From: Gemmata massiliana | GTDB taxonomy: Bacteria > Planctomycetota > Planctomycetia > Gemmatales > Gemmataceae | Length of the DNA: 64,000 bases | Assembly: GCF_901538265.1 (NCBI RefSeq) | Contig: NZ_LR593886.1 | Span: 124,001-188,000 of the forward strand | Direction: 5' to 3' | Part shown: positions 1-7,739 of the stretch, piece by piece | How the letters are laid out: each line of letters begins with the position of its first letter | Numbering within the stretch: the stretch's first letter is position 1 | The notes under the pieces: model-generated | What the model saw: the letters and a program-made list of their open reading frames with translations, nothing else | Told to the model about the DNA's origin: nothing | Database searches by the model: none | Position numbers and translations under genes: made by a program

Positions 1-30
1 ACCCTTTGCACCCACCTTTGAGAGCGCCTT

Positions 31-56
31 TGGTTCGACCTTTAAAGGTCGAACCA
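31..56. repeat. Perfect 26-bp palindrome
   Basis: Both halves are exact reverse complements around the centre TTTAAA; the left half begins TGGTTCGACC. With no loop it looks more like a binding site for a dimeric protein (repressor or recombinase) than a terminator. Its partner is not identifiable here. It lies at the edge of the phage-like cassette, so a phage repressor or recombination site is possible but unproven. Confidence 0.6.
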
Positions 57-384
57 CCGAAGGCCAGATCACGGCAGGTAGTGACCTTGCGGACACATTA
101 TGGCATTGTGTACACTCGCCCCTCACATAGCCCCAGGTTGGGCAAACGTGTTGGTCCGAACGTGCCTGCGGGCATCGGATCTGTTCGCCGCTCCGCGAAC
201 ATGAGGGCGATGAGCCAGGAGCACGGGTGGCCCGGTTGCGGGTTGCCGAACCGAGTAGCGCTGGTGCGCGTCCGACACACTGCCAGCGATCCGCCACAAC
301 TCGGCGCGCGGGGTGAAAACCCGGGGTGCGCGAACCAAATACCCGGGCCGGTCAAACCTCCCGTCTGTGAACGGCAGTTTGATT

Positions 385-412
385 GTACCGACTCCACAAC
401 AGGGGTCGGTAC
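385..412. other. Hairpin upstream of sigma-like gene
   Basis: An 11-bp inverted repeat (GTACCGACTCC against GGGGTCGGTAC, one mismatch) around a 6-base loop lies about 70 bp upstream of the start at 481. There is no T-run, so an operator or 5' UTR structure fits better than a terminator. Confidence 0.4.
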
Positions 413-480
413 ACACCAGCCCGAACTGTCCCGGCAGATTAGTGGCCGCTGACCGCTTTCTCAACCACCTCCGAGGACCA

Positions 481-1032
481 ATGAATCCCTCAGCCGGAAG
501 CGTAGAACCGACCCGCGCGCCGATCGAAGCCTCTGACGCAGACATGAAGGCTGCGTGCGAGTGGGCGATGAGCTACGCACGGAAGCGCGCTCGTGGTAGC
601 AGCGAGGTCGAGGAGTTACTGGTCGACGCGGCTACCGACGCGCTCATGTGGGCACGGAAGAACTGCAAGGATGCAAGTACATTCGTTCCGCTGGCGAAAG
701 CTGCGACACGGCGCTGGTTCGGTCGCGCCCTGCACCGGTTGAAATTGAGGCGTGCGAACCGTCCGCAGTTTGGTGAGCTAACGGCCGGCACTGATCGTGC
801 GCGAGCCACGAAACCAACCCGCCCAACCCTGATTGAGGAACTCCCTGAAGATCTCGCATTTATCGCACGATTGTACACAATTGACGCCTATTCGATTCGC
901 GAGATCGCGTTGCTAACCGGCAAGTCTCATAGCACGGTTCACATCGCGCTTCACAAGGCGGCCGAGCTACTCGCGGGCGGACGAGAGCGGCCGATCCGCA
1001 AGGCTGGAACGAAATGTTTGAGCGCGGGTTGA
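481..1032 (+). CDS. Sigma-70 region-4-like HTH protein (phage-associated)
   Basis: A 183-residue protein. The C-terminal third (about residues 115-160) reads as a sigma-70 region 4 helix-turn-helix, with the segment IREIALLTGKSHSTVHIALH. The N-terminal part (about 25-90) is helical and may correspond to a divergent region 2, but no clear -10 recognition motif is visible. The ATG at 481 is preceded by GAGGA at good spacing; an upstream in-frame ATG at 313 lacks such a site. A strong terminator follows at 1054. It opens the phage-like cassette and could direct its late transcription (inference). It may instead be a stand-alone DNA-binding regulator. Confidence 0.7.
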   Translation: MNPSAGSVEPTRAPIEASDADMKAACEWAMSYARKRARGSSEVEELLVDAATDALMWARKNCKDASTFVPLAKAATRRWFGRALHRLKLRRANRPQFGELTAGTDRARATKPTRPTLIEELPEDLAFIARLYTIDAYSIREIALLTGKSHSTVHIALHKAAELLAGGRERPIRKAGTKCLSAG

Positions 1033-1053
1033 GTGCGGGAACGTTAGTGGCAC

Positions 1054-1078
1054 AGCCGCGGACATCCGCGGCTTTTTT
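1054..1078 (+). terminator. Rho-independent terminator
   Basis: A perfect 8-bp stem (AGCCGCGG / CCGCGGCT) with loop ACAT is followed by a run of six T, 20 bp past the stop of the sigma-like gene. It separates that gene from the protease gene. Confidence 0.85.
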
Positions 1079-1162
1079 CGTTTTCAAGGATCTGACACAA
1101 ACCGGGCGAGCGGGATACAGGTGTGTGCCGGAAGCGACTCCGGTGAACACGGAGTATCACAA

Positions 1163-2203
1163 ATGAGCATCGAGCCGAACGCCGTGAACCGCATGAGGGC
1201 CGGGAAAGTCAGTGACACTCTCGACATCCGCGAAGTTGCTGACGCCTTGAAGTGCCACCCGATCACGATCCGCAGGCTGATTAAGAGCGGGCGATTCCCG
1301 CGACCGATCCGCGTAGGCAACGCGCTCCGAATTCGGCGTGATGAACTCAAATCGTGGATGGATGCGGGTGGATCGTTCGGCCCGCGTGTCGAGTGCCGCG
1401 CTGCTGTCGAAGGTGGTTCGGAAAAGCGCTACGCGGGGAACGCGATCGCCCCGACCCTGCGCGCTGACGGGACTGGTGCTGGTATCCTCACTGGTTACGC
1501 GGCCGTTTTTTACGACGGCACCGACGGCACCGAATACGAACTTTCCACGAACACCTACGAGCGCGTATCTCGCAGCGCGTTCGCCCGCGACCTGAGCGCG
1601 CGAGCCGACGTCGTCGCGAGCTTTAATCACAACGTTGATCTGCTGTTGGGTCGCACGGCTTCCGGCACACTCCGGCTCTCGGTGGACTCGCGCGGACTGC
1701 GTTACGAACTGGACATCCCCAACACTACGCTCGGGCGCGACGTGGCAGAACTGGCCCGCCGCGGGGATCTGCGCGGCAGTTCCTTTCAGTTCGTCACACG
1801 AACCGAGAAGAGATACGAGGACGGGGGCCGGACAATTCGCGAGTTGACCGACGTGCAGTTGATCGAGTTGGGGCCGGTGTGGTGTCCAGCGTACTCCGGC
1901 ACTTCAACGGGACTATCGGGTTCGGGGCATCCCTCGCGGGCGAGCGCAGACGCGGATCTGATCGCCGTGCAACTCGCGCTGATGGCGATGGACGAAAGCG
2001 AGGAGCGCGAAGAAACTCTCAGCCCGCGCGCTCGTGAGATGGTCTCGCTATCGGCCAAGTGCCGGCGGATCGCCAGTGAATGTGACCGGGCTCGTATTGC
2101 CTCGACGCTTCGGCTCGATGGACAACGCCCGCCGAAGTCAAAAGATCCACAAATGATCTGCGAATTTTGCGGCGAAGACGAACTCGACGCTTGTTTCTGT
2201 TAG
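1163..2203 (+). CDS. HTH domain fused to HK97-type prohead protease
   Basis: A 346-residue protein. Residues 18-70 form an excisionase/MerR-type helix-turn-helix (DIREVADALKCHPITIRRLI followed by a basic RVGNALRIRRDEL wing). Residues about 88-250 match the HK97 prohead protease family (U35/S78), which cleaves scaffold from capsid during phage head maturation. The family's catalytic residues appear in context: His156 (ASFNHN), Ser207 (LRGSSFQF) and Glu235 (QLIELGPVWCPAY). The tail ends in a cysteine cluster (CEFCGEDELDACFC). The start at 1163 has GGAG 9 bp upstream. Proteases of this family usually lack a DNA-binding domain, so the fusion is odd. The gene usually precedes the major capsid gene, but none is recognisable downstream. 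Confidence 0.8.
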   Translation: MSIEPNAVNRMRAGKVSDTLDIREVADALKCHPITIRRLIKSGRFPRPIRVGNALRIRRDELKSWMDAGGSFGPRVECRAAVEGGSEKRYAGNAIAPTLRADGTGAGILTGYAAVFYDGTDGTEYELSTNTYERVSRSAFARDLSARADVVASFNHNVDLLLGRTASGTLRLSVDSRGLRYELDIPNTTLGRDVAELARRGDLRGSSFQFVTRTEKRYEDGGRTIRELTDVQLIELGPVWCPAYSGTSTGLSGSGHPSRASADADLIAVQLALMAMDESEEREETLSPRAREMVSLSAKCRRIASECDRARIASTLRLDGQRPPKSKDPQMICEFCGEDELDACFC

Positions 2204-2267
2204 CCGATCGAACACTGGTCGGCGCGGTGCCGGTCGGTTCCGTGAACCAGAAATCTACGGAGTGAAA

Positions 2268-3143
2268 ATGACTGACAGCGAACGCGATTTGCTTGCCATC
2301 GAAGCCGTGTTGAGTGAACCAGAGGAGCGGCCGGGGCCACGGCCCAAACAACGGGCCGCGAAGAAGCTAGCGCCGGCGCCGGCAGTCGAGGATGACGACT
2401 TCGGCGACGATGAACTCGACGAGACGGACGAAGCCGACTTCGAGGCCGATGAGAGCGATGAAGCCGGCGAGAACACTGCGATCGAGGTGCGGCCTGTGCC
2501 GTCGCTCGGTTGCGCTTCCCGGGTGCCGGTGACGTTTGGTGTCGATGTCGAGGCCGACCCGGAGTTGATCGCGGCGCGCGAGCGATTCGAGAAGATTGAG
2601 GTGCGCTACCGCGACGTGGCGCAACAGCTTGCGGTACTGCGCGAGAAGTGCGGGCTCGCGGCCGGCGCGCCCATACCGGATCAGCACAAACTCCACGTGA
2701 TGATCGCCAACGCGATCGTGGCCGGAACCGGGACACTCGATCCGTCGGCGTTCGCGGCCCTGTCTGGCACCGCGATCGCCGAGAAGACGCTTCGCGAGGC
2801 TGGTGAGAAGGTCGCGAAGCAAGTCAATGACGCGCGGTTGCGAGCTATTACGCGGTGCGCGCCGAAAGTGTTAGCTGCGCTCGCCCCGGAAATGTCGGAG
2901 ATGGCCCGGGCGTGGGCAGTGATGTTGAAGGTGGCCGACGCACTCGGTGCGAAGATTAACGAGTTCAATGCGGCCGGCTGGCGTTCGCTGGGTGGCTCTC
3001 AGATCCCCGCGCTCCCGATTGGGCCGTACTCGAACGTCACGCTGAACCCGTTCGACGCGACCCGAACACTTCAGGATCTTATCGCAGCCAAGTTGCTCAG
3101 CCGCGACGACGTAGCCGGGTTGCCGGGGTTCGATCCGCGGTAA
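2268..3143 (+). CDS. Hypothetical acidic phage-cassette protein
   Basis: A 291-residue protein of unknown function. After a Pro/Lys-rich start, residues about 40-75 are extremely acidic (runs such as EDDDFGDDELDETDEADFE). The remainder is mainly helical, with a likely coiled coil around 95-125. The acidic N-terminus recalls scaffold or DNA-mimic segments, but there is no family match I can name. The ATG at 2268 is preferred over the GTG at 2262 because ACGGAG lies just upstream. It occupies the slot after the prohead protease where a capsid protein would be expected, yet no HK97 capsid features are seen. Confidence 0.6.
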   Translation: MTDSERDLLAIEAVLSEPEERPGPRPKQRAAKKLAPAPAVEDDDFGDDELDETDEADFEADESDEAGENTAIEVRPVPSLGCASRVPVTFGVDVEADPELIAARERFEKIEVRYRDVAQQLAVLREKCGLAAGAPIPDQHKLHVMIANAIVAGTGTLDPSAFAALSGTAIAEKTLREAGEKVAKQVNDARLRAITRCAPKVLAALAPEMSEMARAWAVMLKVADALGAKINEFNAAGWRSLGGSQIPALPIGPYSNVTLNPFDATRTLQDLIAAKLLSRDDVAGLPGFDPR

Positions 3144-3155
3144 TCGTTCTCCCAC

Positions 3156-3179
3156 GCGCCGGCGAGTGCCGGCGCCTTT
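3156..3179 (+). terminator. Terminator-like hairpin
   Basis: A perfect 8-bp GC stem (GCGCCGGC / GCCGGCGC) with loop GAGT is followed by CTTTCC, 12 bp after the stop at 3143. The T-run is weak, so it may be a partial terminator or an RNA-processing hairpin. Confidence 0.55.
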
Positions 3180-3204
3180 CCGCCAGCCACTTTTAGGAGC
3201 CGCT

Positions 3205-3474
3205 GTGCCTGACGCATTCGCGAATTGCTCTGCAGGACTCGAAAGCCCCTACGAACATTGTGCCCTCATCGTGCCATCGGACAGCGCGGATCTGCCGTTC
3301 TCCACGCGCGGGATCTCGTTCGGAGCCGCGGGCATGGTCCGGGTTACGATGATCGGGGGCGAAACCGTCACGATTCCATCAGGTGCTCTCGCGGCAGGCG
3401 CGATCCACGCCCTTCGTGTTGTGCGGGTTCATTCGACGGGCACAACTGCCACGGGATTGGTCGCGTACTGGTGA
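3205..3474 (+). CDS. Phage spike-base-like protein (RcGTA rcc01079-like)
   Basis: An 89-residue protein. The pattern IVPSDSADLPFSTRGISFG, then a glycine-rich turn, a short 'TVTIPSGALAAG' strand and the ending RVVRVHSTGTTATGLVAYW resembles the small phage spike base proteins first named in the Rhodobacter gene transfer agent (RCAP_rcc01079 family). This comes from recalled family pattern, not a search. A GTG start at 3205 is preferred because AGGAG lies 5 bp upstream; an in-frame ATG at 3166 falls inside the preceding hairpin. It is a putative tail or baseplate component. Confidence 0.6.
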   Translation: MPDAFANCSAGLESPYEHCALIVPSDSADLPFSTRGISFGAAGMVRVTMIGGETVTIPSGALAAGAIHALRVVRVHSTGTTATGLVAYW

Positions 3475-3531
3475 CATCATCCGCGTCGGTACTGGCCGGC
3501 GCGTTCTTTACACCTCTCGCTTTGGTGGTCA

Positions 3532-4899
3532 ATGTCGACGCAAACGATTGGGACCGGCGCGGTTGTCCTCACGGCCGATGCCGATGGGCTCCTGAAGGGC
3601 TTGAAGAAGGCCGAAAAAGACACCGCGTCGTGGGCGGACCGAACGGGCAAGAAGATCAACGGGACGGCCGAATCGCTCGAAAAGCTGAACAAGATTCCGG
3701 CGCTCCTGGGGCTGGGGCTGACGGGCGCGATCGCGTCGCTCGGGGGCGCCGTCGGAAGCGGGTTCTCGAACCTCGTGACAAAGGCGGATCAGTTCAATAA
3801 GGCGATGGAGCGCTCGATCGAGCTGAACGAGAAGCTCGCGAAGGTGATGGATCACCGCGCGGAGGCGAACGCGGCGCGACTGGAGGCACTCTCAGCGACT
3901 CCGGCCGGGCGGTTGGCCGAAATTGAAAATCAGCTCAAGGCCGTCGACGCGGAGGTTGGAGCTGCCGAGAAGGGCAAACACCTCGCGGTGCGCGAGCGAG
4001 ACCTGTCGCTCATTCAGAGCGACGTGAAAAATGGCCACTGGGCGGAGCGCCAAGCCGAGCGCGCTCGGCTTGGTTTAGCGTACATTGCCGGGCAACTCGA
4101 AACCTACCAGAAGCCGTTCGAGGACAACCTCAAGGCCGCGGACGAGCGGTTGCAAAAGGCGCTCGAACTGCGCCGGGTGCTGAACTTAGAGAAGGATAAG
4201 ATCCTCGATCCCGAACGGGATATCGCGAAGATCGGTGAGATTCTCCAACTTACCGAGGCATTCAAGGTTCAAACAGCGACCCTCGGCAAAACCGAGACCG
4301 CGGCCAAAGCTCTTGAGCTGTCGTTCCGGGGATTCACCGAGGGGCAGATTTCCCGGTACAAGGTCGCGGCCGATATCGCGGACAAGACCGCGGAGGGCTT
4401 CGACCGCGTTGCAACGGCCGTGGGCGGGGCCGCGGGCATCATTGGCGGCGCCGATTACGAGAAGATGAAGGCCGTCACGGACGCGATCAAAAAGCAAGGG
4501 GATACGCTCGGCTTCACGGCGAACGAGCTTCAGCGCTACGAACTGAAACTGGCGGGATTCGCGGACCGGCAGATTAAGGAAATCGAGAAGCTCCAAGACA
4601 AAACAGAAGCCCTCGTGAACGTGTACAACGTCGCGGCGGCGATCGCGGGCGGGGTTAAGGACGCCAAGATGGACACCGGCGGCCCGTACCTCGCGGGCGC
4701 GGCGCAGGCGCGGACCGCGGAGGCGTACTCGCAGGTGGCGAACTTCCGCGCGGGGAACGCTGTCGCCGGGTTCGGGATGTCGGATTCGCCGGTTCAGATC
4801 GCGAAAGAGAACCTCAAGAACACCAAAGAGCAGATCCGCAAGCTACAGCGTCTCGTGGACCTGTTGGAGCGGTCACAATTTATCAAGGTGGTCACGTGA
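3532..4899 (+). CDS. Phage tail tape-measure-like protein
   Basis: A 455-residue, Lys/Glu/Ala-rich, largely helical protein. The N-terminus (LTADADGLLKGLKKAEKDT) has the look of tape-measure proteins, which set tail length and line its lumen. A glycine/alanine-rich hydrophobic segment lies at about 60-85 (ALLGLGLTGAIASLGGAVG), then long predicted coiled coils. It is short for a tape measure. It overlaps the next gene by 4 bp (GTGA), implying translational coupling. The start ATG at 3532 has only a weak upstream site. It could also be another long structural coiled-coil protein. Confidence 0.6.
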   Translation: MSTQTIGTGAVVLTADADGLLKGLKKAEKDTASWADRTGKKINGTAESLEKLNKIPALLGLGLTGAIASLGGAVGSGFSNLVTKADQFNKAMERSIELNEKLAKVMDHRAEANAARLEALSATPAGRLAEIENQLKAVDAEVGAAEKGKHLAVRERDLSLIQSDVKNGHWAERQAERARLGLAYIAGQLETYQKPFEDNLKAADERLQKALELRRVLNLEKDKILDPERDIAKIGEILQLTEAFKVQTATLGKTETAAKALELSFRGFTEGQISRYKVAADIADKTAEGFDRVATAVGGAAGIIGGADYEKMKAVTDAIKKQGDTLGFTANELQRYELKLAGFADRQIKEIEKLQDKTEALVNVYNVAAAIAGGVKDAKMDTGGPYLAGAAQARTAEAYSQVANFRAGNAVAGFGMSDSPVQIAKENLKNTKEQIRKLQRLVDLLERSQFIKVVT

Positions 4900-5270
4900 G
4901 CGCGATCAGCGTCAACAAGACTTACGAGGGGCGCGCTGTGCTGGATGGGGTTCGCAGTGCAATGCGGTTGGTCGGCGCGCCCGATCGCGTGGCGATTGCC
5001 CCGTTCACCGCGTGCGGGCGAACTGTCCACCTCAGAACGTTGGGCGCGGAGCGGCAAGCTGCACTGTTCATGTACAGTCGCGAGCATCCTGGCGACGTTG
5101 CGGGCTACTTGCTGCGGATCATTGCCGCGTCTGCCTGTGATCGGCACGGCAACGCGATCTTTACGCCTGAGCAAGCTGGCGGGCTCAGCGCCGATTTTGC
5201 TGCTGCAGTTCTCGATGAGATCATTGCTCGCAACCGAATGGACTGCGTTCCCGCGGAGGCAATCGCCTGA
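4896..5270 (+). CDS. Tail-assembly-chaperone-like protein
   Basis: A 124-residue protein whose GTG start overlaps the preceding stop (GTGA). The middle reads RTLGAERQAALFMYSREHPG, followed by LLRIIAASACDRHGNAIFTP and an alanine-rich helix. That order (a charged helix, a short 'S.CD.dGN.lFT' strand pair, then a C-terminal helix) is typical of small tail assembly chaperones of siphophages. Such genes normally precede the tape measure; here the gene follows it, which lowers confidence. Confidence 0.5.
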   Translation: MSAISVNKTYEGRAVLDGVRSAMRLVGAPDRVAIAPFTACGRTVHLRTLGAERQAALFMYSREHPGDVAGYLLRIIAASACDRHGNAIFTPEQAGGLSADFAAAVLDEIIARNRMDCVPAEAIA

Positions 5271-5412
5271 ACATCTAATAGACGCGCACCAAAGTGTCCG
5301 GGTGGGGGTAGGGGTCTGGATTCTACAGCCTCACCCCCTGTGGACCCTTCCGACCTGACGCAAAAACTCAAACTGGTTTCGCAAACTCTTTTTCCCCCAC
5401 ACCGAGGGTTTA
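5271..5412. other. Short intergenic with G-rich hairpin
   Basis: There is no gene. A GGGGGT-AGG / CCT-CACCCCC imperfect hairpin lies around 5303-5339, without a T-run directly after it. A pyrimidine-rich stretch precedes the ATG at 5413. Confidence 0.35.
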
Positions 5413-5934
5413 ATGGGAGCGCGTGGCCCCAAGAAAGGGCAGTACAGCATGCGGCCGATGCCAAAGGGGGCGCCCGCCCCTGTTCGCGGCGGGACGCGCT
5501 ACAAGTCCGGCGCACCAGATCGGCCGAAGCATCTGGGCAAAGCGGCCCGGAAGGTGTGGGATCGGACCGTGAAGGAGATGGACGCGGCCGGGGCGCTGGC
5601 CGTCGCCGATCGTGACGTTCTCGCGGTCTACTGCGTCGCGGTCGCGGACCTCGAAGCGCTCAGCGCGGAGATCGAGCGGGATGGGCTGATGATCGACATT
5701 CCGACGTTCGACCGCAACGGGCGCCCGACCGGGGCCACGAACCGCAAACCGCACCCGGGGCTGAAGTGGCGCGCGGACCTGATGAATAAGGTCCGCCAGT
5801 ATGCGGAGACTTTGGGGCTGACTCCAGCAGCCCGCTCACGAGCGGGGGCGGCGCCTGAAGCGGCACCGACGGCGGCAACGAACAAGGTCATTGCACTTCG
5901 GGACCGCATCGCGGCGTTGCGGGCGGACGACTAA
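5413..5934 (+). CDS. Phage terminase small subunit, P27 family
   Basis: A 173-residue protein with the P27 terminase small subunit layout: a basic Gly/Pro-rich start (MGARGPKKGQ), 'RPKHLGKAARKVWDR', 'LAVADRDVLAVYCVAVADLE', 'EIERDGLMI', and near the end 'LRYAETLGLTP.ARSR'-like spacing (here QYAETLGLTPAARSR). The family recognises phage DNA and loads it onto the large-subunit packaging motor. The expected next gene, the terminase large subunit, is absent: only a 69-residue protein follows before the cassette ends. This is the most secure phage assignment in the region. Confidence 0.85.
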   Translation: MGARGPKKGQYSMRPMPKGAPAPVRGGTRYKSGAPDRPKHLGKAARKVWDRTVKEMDAAGALAVADRDVLAVYCVAVADLEALSAEIERDGLMIDIPTFDRNGRPTGATNRKPHPGLKWRADLMNKVRQYAETLGLTPAARSRAGAAPEAAPTAATNKVIALRDRIAALRADD

Positions 5935-5946
5935 CAGGAGTCGAGA

Positions 5947-6156
5947 ATGCAGGAAGACATTGAACGTTGTCAACGCGACCAGCGAGCGACGGCAACGGAT
6001 GTGGCGCGACTTCGGGCAACGGTCGCGCGGCAGGCGAAACAGATCGCCGAACTGTACGCGCTCATTCGGGGGCAGGCCGCAGACCGGGCGGCTGATCGTC
6101 AGGCGATCGACACGGGATTCGTGTCCGCGACACAAGCGATTCGGGACGTTGTGTAG
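5947..6156 (+). CDS. Small coiled-coil protein
   Basis: A 69-residue, Gln/Arg/Ala-rich protein starting MQEDIERCQRDQRATATDVA. It is almost entirely one predicted amphipathic helix, likely a coiled coil. AGGAG lies 7 bp upstream of the ATG, and the gene follows the terminase small subunit by 12 bp, so it is probably co-transcribed. Function is unknown; a small tail or lysis accessory factor is possible. Confidence 0.6.
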   Translation: MQEDIERCQRDQRATATDVARLRATVARQAKQIAELYALIRGQAADRAADRQAIDTGFVSATQAIRDVV

Positions 6157-6195
6157 TACCTGCGGCAGATCAACTCGCTACAGGTACTACTGGCT

Positions 6196-6528
6196 TTATT
6201 TGTCTTCGCCAGCAAGCACCTTAAGGAACGCAACGCGAGCTGCTGCTGCTGGGCTCGGCCCAACGATCTTGGGATTCTTTTTTAGCTCTTCTTCCTTTTC
6301 TTTCTTTGCTTTCAGCGCTGCTGCGACAGCCTTCTTGTAGGTTGCATCGTTGATGAGAGTATCTGTAATCTCCTTTTCAGTTTTCACCTTCACAAACACG
6401 CCATCGAGTGAGTGTGGGGGAAGGGCGCCAACTGGTGGCTTTTCGTCCTTCTTTTTATCGTCGGCTCCCGCGGGACCAAAAGAAAGTGCGAACATTGCGC
6501 ATGCCAGAATCGCGAATACGCGAGTCAT
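6196..6528 (-). CDS. Small secreted lysine-rich protein
   Basis: A 110-residue protein. Residues 1-22 are a signal peptide (MTRVFAILACAMFALSFGPA), followed by a Lys/Asp-rich segment and a helical Lys/Glu tract around 70-90 (ALKAKKEKEEELKKNPK). The internal ATG at 6528 is chosen over the upstream one because GAGGAC lies just before it and the signal peptide starts there. It is convergent with the phage-like cassette. Likely a periplasmic planctomycete protein of unknown function. Confidence 0.6.
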   Translation of the reverse strand: MTRVFAILACAMFALSFGPAGADDKKKDEKPPVGALPPHSLDGVFVKVKTEKEITDTLINDATYKKAVAAALKAKKEKEEELKKNPKIVGPSPAAAARVAFLKVLAGEDK

Positions 6529-6664
6529 AGAAAAGTCCTCAAGATGACACCCAAAGAAAACCAACTGACACCATTGCCAGTTGGTTTGTTTGAGTCATTT
6601 CACCTTAAGGGACCGCCTGGGCGTGCGCCTATGTCAGATGTGCGGAAATTCAGACTTTACGAAA

Positions 6665-6686
6665 CAAAAAAAGGCGCCGTGCGGCG
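6665..6686 (-). terminator. Terminator of toxin-antitoxin operon
   Basis: On the minus strand a short GC stem (CGCC-GCAC-GGCG) is followed by CC and seven T, directly after the antitoxin stop codon. The stem is short but the T-run is strong. Confidence 0.5.
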
Positions 6687-6690
6687 ATTG

Positions 6691-7218
6691 CTATTCGATC
6701 GGCCAAAGATCAACAGGGCTGATGTCTAAAGCCGTGGCAATTTTCGCCACGGTTTTTTGTTGTGGGCGGCAAGTGCGATTGAGCATCATCGAAATTGCCG
6801 GTTGTCCAATGCCGATCTTTAGGGCGAGATCGGCCTGTGTAACACCCTTTTCTTCCAGCACTTGGCGGAGGCGCTCGGCGAAGGTGGCCTCCTGTTTATC
6901 CATTCCTTGAATCAATGGACCCGATGCCGGTTCAATGAGAACCGCGATCTTTTCTGCTTCTTCCAAATCCAAGCCGGGCGCCCCGCGCCCGTCCGCGTTA
7001 GGAAATAAAATCTCAGCGATTAAGGCCGTCGTGGCCGCAGCCTGTTCCGGATCTAGGGCGCCACTGTGGAGTTGTTCAAAGAGTTCCCATGCCATCTCGC
7101 GGAGTTCTGGATCGCACTCTTTTAATGCAAGCACGAACGGGGACGCGAGCTTGTACGTGGAAATCTGGATCTCCTCCTTTGACGTTGGGGCGCTCGTCGA
7201 CTTCATGAGAGGGTTCAT
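6691..7218 (-). CDS. XRE-family antitoxin
   Basis: A 175-residue protein with an XRE helix-turn-helix in its C-terminal third (about 112-170: VTQADLALKIGIGQPAISMM). The N-terminal two thirds is helical and acidic and probably binds the toxin. The ATG at 7218 is chosen because AGGAAGGTGA lies at ideal spacing. It is the second gene after the toxin, the order seen in HigBA-type modules. The protein is longer than most HigA antitoxins. It likely represses the operon through the repeated GTGATA sites upstream of the toxin (inference). Confidence 0.7.
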   Translation of the reverse strand: MNPLMKSTSAPTSKEEIQISTYKLASPFVLALKECDPELREMAWELFEQLHSGALDPEQAAATTALIAEILFPNADGRGAPGLDLEEAEKIAVLIEPASGPLIQGMDKQEATFAERLRQVLEEKGVTQADLALKIGIGQPAISMMLNRTCRPQQKTVAKIATALDISPVDLWPIE

Positions 7219-7260
7219 AAAAATCACCTTCCTGACACTGCGAGATCGGGCGATTGAACG

Positions 7261-7689
7261 TCAGGTGTAAAACCGCTTCCGAATCAGCAAACGGGAAGCT
7301 CTAAATCGTGTTAAATCGTTTGTAGTCCATTCATTGCGGCGCTTGGGAAGGGCTTCTAAAACCCAGATTACACGTAGGGGCTTCTCTTCCATTGTCAGTG
7401 GAACCCAACTTCCCGGCGGGTCAAAGAACACAACACGTATGTTCGATTGCCCTCCTATTTGGTCATCAAGACGCAGTTCGTAAATGCCAAGGCCAGCTAA
7501 GGCTTTAATGCTTTCATAAGTGTGATCGAAAAGAAGGCCGGCCCCATGCTCGTGCCGCTCATCCCAATAACGCAACTTCAGTGCCTGCCTGCGCACTTCA
7601 AACTTGTCTCCGAGCTTATTCCAGTAGGCTCGAATTGATTGCAGGCCGTGACGTGTAAAGCGAACAAAGTTGCATCCGGTAACGGCCAT
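7261..7689 (-). CDS. RelE/HigB-like toxin
   Basis: A 142-residue basic protein, first gene of a two-gene operon with the XRE antitoxin 42 bp downstream. The core 'ALAGLGIYELRLDDQ...NIRVVFFDP' followed by 'PLRVIWVLEALPKRRNEWTTN' resembles the beta-sheet of RelE-fold mRNA interferases (a Leu-Arg strand, a turn, a VVFF strand, then a K/R-rich loop). Such toxins cut mRNA at the ribosome. The assignment rests on context plus fold-like pattern. The ATG at 7689 has AGGGGGT upstream. Catalytic residues cannot be assigned with certainty. Confidence 0.65.
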   Translation of the reverse strand: MAVTGCNFVRFTRHGLQSIRAYWNKLGDKFEVRRQALKLRYWDERHEHGAGLLFDHTYESIKALAGLGIYELRLDDQIGGQSNIRVVFFDPPGSWVPLTMEEKPLRVIWVLEALPKRRNEWTTNDLTRFRASRLLIRKRFYT

Positions 7690-7739
7690 AGCGACCCCCT
7701 ACAATCCCTTCAAGTGTGCCAGGCCGCCCCGTCCGGCTA

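Larger units (their letters stand above)
1..480. other. Left-edge non-coding stretch
   Basis: No convincing gene is seen. Overlapping open frames exist on both strands, but none has a ribosome binding site or recognisable protein character. The stretch holds a perfect palindrome (31-56) and a hairpin (385-412) upstream of the first phage-like gene. Confidence 0.5.

Noticed and set aside
6..545. Overlapping frames on both strands at the left edge
   Set aside because: There is no ribosome binding site, the composition is not protein-like, and the two strands exclude each other.
6731..6757. Hairpin followed by T-run on the plus strand
   Set aside because: It lies inside the coding sequence of the antitoxin, and no plus-strand gene precedes it. 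Most likely coincidental.
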